Shown here one piece after another: positions 1 through 5,188 of a stretch of 14,921 bases of DNA. This stretch comes from Bacillota bacterium (GTDB taxonomy: Bacteria; Bacillota; Clostridia; Peptostreptococcales; Anaerovoracaceae). Both the position numbers and the translations under genes were made by a program. The stretch spans positions 1 to 14,921 of the forward strand of contig JAFWFF010000056.1 of the NCBI GenBank assembly GCA_017515765.1, written 5' to 3'. Each line of letters opens with the position of its first letter. The stretch's first letter is position 1. The notes beneath the pieces are model-generated. The model was given only the letters and a program-made list of their open reading frames with translations. It was not told where the DNA came from and ran no database searches.

Positions 1-110
1 AAGAAGACAACGCCTTCACCGTCGTCCGCCGCATCGAGGACATGAACAAAGCGGCGCGCCGCCTCCGCAGCATAAAGAACACCGCTTACCGCAGGTTCGC
101 GGCGAGATAA
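1..110 (+). CDS. C-terminal end of an unidentified protein (partial)
   Basis: The window opens inside an open frame that starts at base 3 and ends at TAA 108-110, giving 35 residues (EDNAFTVVRRIEDMNKAARR, then 15 more ending in FAAR). The tail is very basic, with nine arginines and two lysines, and reads like the end of a soluble or RNA- or membrane-associated protein. That is not enough to name a family. The strong GC bias at third codon positions (AAC, GCC, TTC, ACC, GTC, CGC) matches the genes further along and supports real coding. A possible terminator hairpin follows about 115 bases later. The function cannot be told from this fragment. Confidence 0.5.
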   Translation, partial: EDNAFTVVRRIEDMNKAARRLRSIKNTAYRRFAAR

Positions 111-226
111 GCGAGCCGCCGCGCGCGTTTTACGAGTTCTGCGCTCTTATTATCCGAGTTCAGCGCTCCGCATACTGTGTTCGGCCTGTGCATATCCCGC
201 TTTCTTATGGGTTTTGCCATCTTTTT

Positions 227-258
227 CGCCGCGCCCAATCGGCCGGCGTCTTTTTTTG
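227..258 (+). terminator. Possible intrinsic terminator of the upstream gene
   Basis: CGCCG (227-231) pairs with CGGCG (244-248). Inside it GCC (233-235) pairs with GGC (241-243) around a five-base loop, with one bulged C. A T-rich run (249-257) follows directly. The position and strand fit the gene ending at 110. The rest of 111-311 shows no convincing gene, with no ribosome binding site and no recognisable protein in any frame. Confidence 0.45.
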
Positions 259-311
259 CGAATTCCCATGGATTCCCGCCTGGAAAAGGGCTTCCGGCAT
301 GGGGTTTGACC

Positions 312-348
312 AAAAAACGGGGCTCGCCAATTGGCGCGGCGTTTTTTT
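312..348. terminator. Possible second, bidirectional terminator hairpin
   Basis: AAAAAACG (312-319) pairs with CGTTTTTT (340-347). An inner CGCC/GGCG stem (325-328 and 333-336) closes on AATT. A-run and T-run flank the hairpin symmetrically, so it could stop transcription from either direction. It lies between two convergent genes, as such elements often do. Confidence 0.4.
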
Positions 349-410
349 CGTCTGCGCCGGTGAGAAACGGAGGCAAGGGCCGGGACCGGTAAGGGAAACG
401 GGCCCTGCGG

Positions 411-441
411 CGCAAAAGAAAAAGGGCCGCGAGGCCCTTTT
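411..441 (-). terminator. Intrinsic terminator of the AIM24-family gene
   Basis: AAAGGGCC (421-428) and GGCCCTTT (433-440) form a perfect 8-bp stem with a GCGA loop. Read on the minus strand it is followed by a T-rich run (TTCTTTTG). It lies 15 bases past the stop codon of the minus-strand gene at 456-1136, the expected place for its terminator. Confidence 0.75.
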
Positions 442-455
442 GTTCTTGAGGAAGC

Positions 456-1136
456 TTATTTCGACGTGATGATGTAGGGGGAGATGGCTCCGGCAACGCC
501 GCTTATCGGCATGGTCTGGAGGATGATCTTTCCGGGGCCGGTCACTACGGTGTTGAAAAGGCCTTCGCCGCCGAGGAACGCGTTCTTCATGCTGCCGACG
601 GACTGGATGTCCATGGTGCAGGTCGCGTCCATGACTGCGAGGTAGCCGGTGTCGATGATCATCTGCTGTCCGGGCCCGAGGTTGTATTCGCAGGCAAAGC
701 CGTCGATCTCGATGAAGGCGGTGCCGTGGCCGGAAAGTCTCTGCATGATGAAGCCCTCGCCGCCGAAGAGGCCCGCTCCGAATCTCTTCTGGAAGAAGAC
801 CGAGAGCTCGACGGTGTCGCTGCTCGCGAGGAAACCGCGCTTCTGGACGATCACCTCTCTGCCCGGGGCGATCTCATAGGCTTTGATGGAGCCGGGGAAG
901 GAAGACGCGAACGCGATCTGTCCGGGACCGCCCATGGCGGTGTATCTGTTCTGGAACATGGAGTCTCCGCTGAACATCCTGCCCATCATCTTGCCGAAGC
1001 CGCCGGTTCCCTGGGTCTGCATCTGCATATTGGGCGTCATCCAGCTCATGGCCCCGCGCTCCGTGATGAGCGATTCGCCCGCGTCGACGTTGCAGATCAC
1101 AACGGGAAGCGGTTCTCCAACGATCTGATATTTCAT
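456..1136 (-). CDS. AIM24 / TIGR00266 family protein
   Basis: The protein has 226 residues and is glycine-rich, with repeated beta-type segments. It begins MKYQIVGEPLPVVICNVDAG and contains GESLITERGAMSWMTPNM, REVIVQKRGFLASSDTVELS and GEGLFNTVVTGPGKIILQT. This is the pattern of the AIM24-like family (TIGR00266), named after a yeast mitochondrial protein and widespread in bacteria without an assigned biochemical role. Length and start agree with the family. No signal peptide or membrane helix is seen, so it is probably cytoplasmic. The start at 1136 is fixed by an AGGAGGT box (complement of ACCTCCT, 1141-1147). It is transcribed alone, from a promoter back to back with that of glnS, and ends at its own terminator. 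The family call is firm; the function is unknown. Confidence 0.85.
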   Translation of the reverse strand: MKYQIVGEPLPVVICNVDAGESLITERGAMSWMTPNMQMQTQGTGGFGKMMGRMFSGDSMFQNRYTAMGGPGQIAFASSFPGSIKAYEIAPGREVIVQKRGFLASSDTVELSVFFQKRFGAGLFGGEGFIMQRLSGHGTAFIEIDGFACEYNLGPGQQMIIDTGYLAVMDATCTMDIQSVGSMKNAFLGGEGLFNTVVTGPGKIILQTMPISGVAGAISPYIITSK

Positions 1137-1179
1137 GATTACCTCCTGAATTGGTATTTCTGATCAAAAGACCGAAAGT

Positions 1180-1208
1180 ATTATAGCAAAGCAGGCCCGC
1201 TTTTACAA
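1180..1208 (-). promoter_or_regulatory. SigmaA-type promoter of the AIM24-family gene
   Basis: On the minus strand TTGTAA (complement of 1203-1208) is followed after exactly 17 bp by TATAAT (complement of 1180-1185). TGC directly before the -10 also makes it an extended -10. The predicted transcript starts near 1173, about 37 bases before the ATG. Confidence 0.65.
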
Positions 1209-1236
1209 ACTCGGTGATGTAAACGGGGGTGCGTTG

Positions 1237-1245
1237 TGATATAAT
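1237..1245 (+). promoter_or_regulatory. Extended -10 promoter of the glnS operon
   Basis: TGATATAAT is a perfect extended -10 (TGN plus TATAAT at 1240-1245). The matching -35 region (about 1217-1223, ATGTAAA) is poor, as is common with extended -10 promoters. The predicted start is near 1252. The leader holds a small hairpin (GGGCG 1265-1269 with CGCCC 1275-1279) just ahead of the ribosome binding site. Confidence 0.55.
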
Positions 1246-1292
1246 ATATCAGATTTTTGATTTTGGGCGGGAAACGCCCGCGGGAGGAAAAC

Positions 1293-2936
1293 ATGAGCGA
1301 AGTCATGGCAAACAATTTCATCCACAATATCATCGACGAGGACCGCGCGTCCGGTAAATACGGCGGCGAGGTATACACCCGCTTCCCGCCGGAGCCGAAC
1401 GGCTACCTTCACATAGGGCACGCTAAGTCCATATGCCTGAATTTCGGGACCGCTCTGAAATACGGCGGGAAGTGCAATCTGCGCTACGACGATACGAACC
1501 CGGTCAAGGAAGACGTCGAGTATGTCGACGCCATCGAGGACGATATCAGATGGCTTGGATTCAAGTGGGAGAAACAGCTCTGGGCTTCCGACTATTTCGA
1601 CACGATGTACAAGGCGGCGGAGACTTTGATAGAGAAGGGCCTTGCGTACGTCGACGATTCCTCCGCAGAGGAGATCAAAAGGACCCGCGGCACGCTGACC
1701 GAGCCCGGCATCGAGAGCCCCTGCAGGAACCGCTCTGTTGAGGAGAACCTCGCGATGTTCCGCGACATGAAGGCAGGCAAATACGCCGACGGCGAAAAGG
1801 TCCTCCGCGCGAAGATCGACATGGCCTCCCCAAACATCAATATGAGAGACCCCGTCATCTACAGGATAGTGCACGCGCCGCACCACAATACCGGCGACAA
1901 ATGGTGCATATATCCGATGTATGACTTTGCCCACCCGATCGAGGACGCGATCGAGGGGATCACGCACAGCATCTGCACGATGGAGTTCGAGGATCACAGA
2001 CCTCTCTACGACTGGGTGCTGAAGGAGGTCGGCTTCTGGCCCGAGCCCCCGCAGCAGATCGAGTTCGCGAGGCTCAACCTGACCAATACGGTCATGAGCA
2101 AGAGATACCTCAAGGCTCTGGTGGACGACGGTTCCGTCACGGGCTGGGACGATCCCAGGATGCCCACGATAGCAGGCCTGCGCCGCAGGGGATACACGCC
2201 TGAGGCGATCAGGGACTTCTGCGCCAGGGTAGGCGTCGCCAAGGCGAACAGCATGGTCGATATCGGACTTCTGGAGCACTGCATCCGCGAGGACCTGCAG
2301 AACAGAGTCGAGTCTCGCAACGTGGTAGAGGACCCGGTCAAAGTGGTCATCACCAACTACCCCGAGGGCGAGACCGAGATGGTAGAGGTCGAGAACAACA
2401 AGAACGTACCCGAGATGGGGACCAGACAGATCCCGTTCTCCCGCGAGATATACGTCGACGGCGCGGACTTCATGGAAGTGCCGGCCAAGAAGTACTTCAG
2501 GCTCTTCCCGGGCAACGAGGTCCGCGTGAAAGGCGCCTACTTCATCAAATGCGAAGAGGTAGTCAAGAACCCGGACGGCTCGGTCAAAGAGCTCCTCTGC
2601 ACATATGACCCCGCCACGAAGAGCGGCGAGGGCTTCGACGGCAGAAAGGTCAAGGGTACGATCCACTTCGTCGACGCGGCGACGGCTGTTCCCGTGAAGA
2701 TCAGGAACTACAGCTACCTCATGGTCGAGGGAGAGGACGGCAAACTGGTACTCAACCCCGAATCGCTGGTCGAGAAGGACGGGTTCGCGGAGCCTTTGAT
2801 TGCGGAAGCCAAGCCGGGCGAGAGATTCCAGTTCTTCCGCCACGGGTACTATGTACGCGACCTGAAGGACACGGGCGAAGGCGCGCCGGTGTTCAACCGC
2901 ATAGTGGATCTTAAGAGCGGATACAAGCCGAAATAG
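1293..2936 (+). CDS. glnS: Glutaminyl-tRNA synthetase
   Basis: The protein has 547 residues and charges tRNA-Gln with glutamine in the cytoplasm. It is a class I synthetase. The HIGH signature is HIGH at residues 40-43, within PPEPNGYLHIGHAKS, and the KMSKS equivalent is VMSKR at 267-271. Between them lie the acceptor-binding and catalytic segments typical of GlnRS (RYDDTNPVKE; YPMYDFAHPIEDAIEGITHS). The C-terminal ~200 residues match the two anticodon-binding beta-barrels. The PEPNG form of the first signature and the beta-barrel C-terminus favour GlnRS over GluRS. The ATG at 1293 is chosen over an in-frame start at 1257 because GGGAGG (1282-1287) stands five bases before it. Only 11 bases separate it from the next gene, so it heads an operon with the TPR protein and the pseudouridine synthase. 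Many Firmicutes lack GlnRS and use transamidation instead. Confidence 0.95.
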   Translation: MSEVMANNFIHNIIDEDRASGKYGGEVYTRFPPEPNGYLHIGHAKSICLNFGTALKYGGKCNLRYDDTNPVKEDVEYVDAIEDDIRWLGFKWEKQLWASDYFDTMYKAAETLIEKGLAYVDDSSAEEIKRTRGTLTEPGIESPCRNRSVEENLAMFRDMKAGKYADGEKVLRAKIDMASPNINMRDPVIYRIVHAPHHNTGDKWCIYPMYDFAHPIEDAIEGITHSICTMEFEDHRPLYDWVLKEVGFWPEPPQQIEFARLNLTNTVMSKRYLKALVDDGSVTGWDDPRMPTIAGLRRRGYTPEAIRDFCARVGVAKANSMVDIGLLEHCIREDLQNRVESRNVVEDPVKVVITNYPEGETEMVEVENNKNVPEMGTRQIPFSREIYVDGADFMEVPAKKYFRLFPGNEVRVKGAYFIKCEEVVKNPDGSVKELLCTYDPATKSGEGFDGRKVKGTIHFVDAATAVPVKIRNYSYLMVEGEDGKLVLNPESLVEKDGFAEPLIAEAKPGERFQFFRHGYYVRDLKDTGEGAPVFNRIVDLKSGYKPK

Positions 2937-2947
2937 GCAGGAGCGAG

Positions 2948-3766
2948 ATGACAAAGACTTTTAAAGATATTTATATCGGGTATATAGCGGCTCTCGTTGT
3001 AGTGCTGGTACTGGTGCTCTTCGTGGTGCCTGCGAGCATCAACAGGTGGATAAGGCTGGCGGCGGCGATAGTGCTCCTCGGAGCGATCGCTTTTGTCGCC
3101 GTGAAGCTCACCCAGAAGCGCATCCTCGCTTTCAACGAGCCGATCGAGAACTGCCGCATGCGCGAGGGGATAGCGAACCTCCGCAAGATCACTGACAAGA
3201 CCCTCGACGAGAACAGCAGGATCATGTTCAGGCTGAACGAGGCGACCGCGCTTACCGATCTCGGGGAATACGACGAAGCGCTCGGGATACTCGACGGGCT
3301 GAAAGTGCCTGAGAAGCACAGCCCCCGCGAGATGTACCTCCAGGCGATCTATCAGTATGAGCAGTGCAGGGCGCACGCGGAGTCCGGGGATCCCGAGACC
3401 GCGGAGATGCACCTCACGACGCTCAATTATATACTCGGGGACCTCAAGTTCCGCGAGCCGATGCTGTCCCGCATGATCAGGAACGCGAAGATGGCCGACA
3501 AGAGGCTCGACCTGCTCGCCGACGATTATGAAGGGGCCTATGATGCCTACAAGGATTTCATAGAGAAGGCGGAGAGCCTGAGAGTCATAGTCGCCTGCAG
3601 ATACCGCCTCGCTGAGGTCTGCCTGCACGACGGACGGAATGACGAAGCCCTCGAGAATATGGAATTCGTCGCCAAATACGGCGGAGATACGGTCTACGCG
3701 AAAAAAGCGCGCCTCTTCCTTGCCGAGCAGGAGAAAGGCGCGGAAATGTCCGGAGGCGCGGAGTGA
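2948..3766 (+). CDS. Membrane protein with TPR-like repeats, unknown function
   Basis: The protein has 272 residues and I do not recognise a named family. Two hydrophobic helices at about residues 10-28 and 36-53 anchor the N-terminus. The rest is an acidic, helical, probably cytoplasmic domain. Paired helices around 92-118 (NEATALTDLGEYDEALGILD) and 214-262 (ACRYRLAEVCLHDGRNDEAL) have the Ala, Gly, Tyr and Ala-Leu spacing of tetratricopeptide repeats, so it may act as a protein-binding scaffold. The start is supported by AGGAG at 2939-2943. It lies 11 bases after glnS and overlaps the following gene by four bases (GTGA), so it is translated as the middle gene of a three-gene operon. That context gives little clue to its role. 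Confidence 0.75.
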   Translation: MTKTFKDIYIGYIAALVVVLVLVLFVVPASINRWIRLAAAIVLLGAIAFVAVKLTQKRILAFNEPIENCRMREGIANLRKITDKTLDENSRIMFRLNEATALTDLGEYDEALGILDGLKVPEKHSPREMYLQAIYQYEQCRAHAESGDPETAEMHLTTLNYILGDLKFREPMLSRMIRNAKMADKRLDLLADDYEGAYDAYKDFIEKAESLRVIVACRYRLAEVCLHDGRNDEALENMEFVAKYGGDTVYAKKARLFLAEQEKGAEMSGGAE

Positions 3767-4479
3767 GGATCAACAAATACATCGCGGCTTCCGGGATCGC
3801 GAGCCGAAGGAAGGCCGACGAGCTGATAAAGAACGGGAACGTCAGGGTCAACGGCACGGCGCTGACCGAGCCGGGCTATGAAGTGGCAGACGGCGACGTG
3901 GTCGAGGTGAACGGCACCCCGGTGCTGCCGCCCGAGAACAAAGTCTATATCCTCCTGAACAAGCCCGTCGGATATGTGACCACCGTAAAAGATGAGGGCG
4001 GAAGGCCCACGGTGATGGATCTGGTGACAGAAGTGGAAGGCAGGGTCTTCCCGGTCGGAAGGCTGGACGTGAACACCTCAGGAATGCTCATCATGACCAA
4101 CGACGGGGATTTTGCCTACCGGGTGGCTCATCCGAAGCACAAGCTCGGAAAGACCTACAGGGTGAGAGTCGCCGGGATAGTGACCCGAGGCAAACTCGAC
4201 AGGCTCAGGAAGGGAGTCGATATCGGCGGATTCGTGACGTCTCCCGCCGAAGTGGAGATAGTCAAAGAGCTTCCGAAGGAGACCGTCCTGGAGATCACCA
4301 TCCATGAAGGGAAGAACCGCCAGGTGCGCAAGATGTGCAAGGCCATAGACTGCCCGGTCAGGGAACTCGAACGCATAGCGATAGGGCCGGTGAAGATCGG
4401 CAGGCTCGCGACAGGCGGCTACCGGAAACTGACCAGGCAGGAGATAGATGCTTTGATGGGGAAGAAACAGACCCGCTGA
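3763..4479 (+). CDS. rluB: 23S rRNA pseudouridine synthase, RluB/RsuA family
   Basis: The protein has 238 residues and converts a uridine in ribosomal RNA to pseudouridine. Residues 1-60 are an S4 RNA-binding domain (RINKYIAASGIASRRKADEL). The catalytic domain follows, with ILLNKPVGYVTT, the GRLDVNTSG motif whose aspartate (residue 102) is the expected nucleophile, and HEGKNRQVRKM near the C-terminus. These are the marks of the RsuA/RluB/RluE/RluF group. By analogy with Bacillus the likely target is the 23S rRNA position modified by RluB, but RsuA-like 16S specificity cannot be excluded. The start is GTG at 3763, inside the TGA stop of the upstream gene, with GGAGG at 3752-3756, so its translation is probably coupled. 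Confidence 0.9.
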   Translation: MRINKYIAASGIASRRKADELIKNGNVRVNGTALTEPGYEVADGDVVEVNGTPVLPPENKVYILLNKPVGYVTTVKDEGGRPTVMDLVTEVEGRVFPVGRLDVNTSGMLIMTNDGDFAYRVAHPKHKLGKTYRVRVAGIVTRGKLDRLRKGVDIGGFVTSPAEVEIVKELPKETVLEITIHEGKNRQVRKMCKAIDCPVRELERIAIGPVKIGRLATGGYRKLTRQEIDALMGKKQTR

Positions 4480-4505
4480 AGCCCTTCGCGAAAGACGAAA
4501 GACAT

Positions 4506-4533
4506 AAAAAAGCCCGCGCTCTGCGCGGGCTTT
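4506..4533. terminator. Bidirectional intrinsic terminator between rluB and kal
   Basis: AGCCCGCG (4511-4518) pairs perfectly with CGCGGGCT (4524-4531) around a five-base loop. An A-run precedes it and TTT follows. It separates the convergent rluB and kal genes and can serve both strands. Confidence 0.85.
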
Positions 4534-4547
4534 GATATTGTCCGGTT

Positions 4548-4940
4548 TTATTTTCTCTTGCAGTCCTTCGGGGTGACGCAGGTGCCTGTGGCTCTCGCTA
4601 CCACGATGGGCTCCTCGAGGAAGTCGGCTGCGGAAGCGCTGATGTCCGGGCGGGCTACGATGACCTTGCGGGCTTCGAATTTCATCTTGCGGGAGGTGTT
4701 GCCGATCTTGGTGATCTCGCCTACGGCCTCGATATAGTCGCCGGCATAGGTCGGAGCCAGGAACTCGACGTTGTCATAAGCACAGAAGAGACCCTCGTCT
4801 CCGTCATATTTGATCAGAAGCTCTGTGGCTACGTCGCCGTAGAGGTGGACCATATGAGCTCCGTCTACCAGATTTCCGCCGTAATGGGCGTCTTTAGCCG
4901 ACATTCTTACACGGATCATTGAAGTGATTTTCTCTTCCAT
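4548..4940 (-). CDS. kal: 3-aminobutyryl-CoA ammonia-lyase
   Basis: The protein has 130 residues and is a small hotdog-fold enzyme. It removes ammonia from L-3-aminobutyryl-CoA to give crotonyl-CoA, the last deamination of lysine fermentation. The sequence is highly typical of Kal: RVRMSAKDAHYGGNLVDGAH near the N-terminus, GDVATELLIKYDGDEGLF, NVEFLAPTYAGDYIEAVGEI, and a final ATGTCVTPKDCKRK. The length matches the family. The start is fixed by AAGGAGAAG (complement of 4945-4953). It is transcribed away from the rest of the lysine locus, divergent from the regulator, and shares the operator region at 5103-5149 with it. The Kce enzyme that makes its substrate is not in this window. Confidence 0.93.
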   Translation of the reverse strand: MEEKITSMIRVRMSAKDAHYGGNLVDGAHMVHLYGDVATELLIKYDGDEGLFCAYDNVEFLAPTYAGDYIEAVGEITKIGNTSRKMKFEARKVIVARPDISASAADFLEEPIVVARATGTCVTPKDCKRK

Positions 4941-4968
4941 CTTTCTTCTCCTTGTTATCTTTCATCTC

Positions 4969-4984
4969 CGCCGCGCTCGCGGCG
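4969..4984. repeat. Small GC hairpin in the kal leader
   Basis: CGCCGCG (4969-4975) and CGCGGCG (4978-4984) are perfect inverted arms only two bases apart. They lie in the predicted 5' leader of kal, about 30 bases before its start codon. No run of T follows on the minus strand, so it is not an obvious terminator. It may simply stabilise the transcript. Confidence 0.35.
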
Positions 4985-5027
4985 TTTACTGCTTAGGTAC
5001 GCGCACGGGAAACACCGGCGCAAACAA

Positions 5028-5036
5028 ATGATAACA
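5028..5036 (-). promoter_or_regulatory. Predicted kal promoter (extended -10)
   Basis: On the minus strand TGTTATCAT gives an extended -10 (TATCAT, complement of 5028-5033). A TTGACC lies 14 bp upstream, too close for a normal -35, so the promoter looks activator-dependent. The predicted start is near 5021, about 80 bases before the kal ATG. The upstream edge of the -10 is exactly 69 bp from the operator at 5103-5118. Confidence 0.5.
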
Positions 5037-5057
5037 TATTTCCGGCCGGTCAAAAAG

Positions 5058-5086
5058 TTGCAAAACCGCTTTTTACGGTTTATATT
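5058..5086 (+). promoter_or_regulatory. Predicted promoter of the regulator gene
   Basis: TTGCAA (5058-5063) is separated by 17 bp from TATATT (5081-5086), a 4/6 and a 5/6 match to sigmaA boxes. Transcription would start near 5093, leaving both operators (5103-5118 and 5134-5149) just downstream. That layout favours repression by the bound regulator. An inverted repeat AAACCG-N7-CGGTTT (5063-5081) fills the spacer. Confidence 0.45.
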
Positions 5087-5102
5087 AAACTCAAAGCCGC
5101 CT

Positions 5103-5118
5103 GAACCGATTTGTGTTC
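5103..5118. promoter_or_regulatory. Operator site A shared by kal and the regulator gene
   Basis: GAACCGATTTGTGTTC is an imperfect palindrome (GAAC-N8-GTTC). Its exact reverse complement occurs at 7305-7320 in front of kdd. Read in the direction of kal transcription both copies are GAACACAAATCGGTTC, 69 bp from a -10 box. Assignment to the neighbouring regulator is an inference from position and repetition. Confidence 0.7.
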
Positions 5119-5133
5119 GGCACGCGGCGGGGT

Positions 5134-5149
5134 GAACCGATTATGCATT
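5134..5149. promoter_or_regulatory. Operator site B, weaker half-conserved copy
   Basis: GAACCGATTATGCATT shares the first eight bases of site A (GAACCGAT) but its other half is degenerate. It starts 31 bp from the start of site A, about three helical turns, which would place two bound dimers on the same DNA face. The kdd upstream region has the same arrangement with a 32-bp step. Confidence 0.5.
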
Positions 5150-5188
5150 GACCGGCGGCCCGGGGAAGGGCGCAGGACGGAGACTGGC

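Noticed and set aside
111..455. Possible small RNA or gene in the 345-base gap
   Set aside because: Apart from hairpins that look like terminators I see no promoter pair, conserved RNA fold or coding frame with a ribosome binding site.
86..496. Open frame of 136 codons on the minus strand
   Set aside because: It crosses three terminator-like hairpins and the end of the AIM24-family gene, has no ribosome binding site and resembles no protein. It is a by-product of GC-rich DNA.
1203..2954. Long open frame of 583 codons on the minus strand opposite glnS
   Set aside because: It is the antisense shadow of glnS caused by biased third codon positions. The GlnRS signatures on the plus strand leave no doubt about the real gene.
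5117..5136. TCGGCACG stretch upstream of the regulator as a sigma54 -24 element
   Set aside because: GGCACG resembles a -24 box, but no GC with TTGC context follows ten bases later (the sequence is GGGG), and the regulator itself lacks the sigma54-contacting loop.
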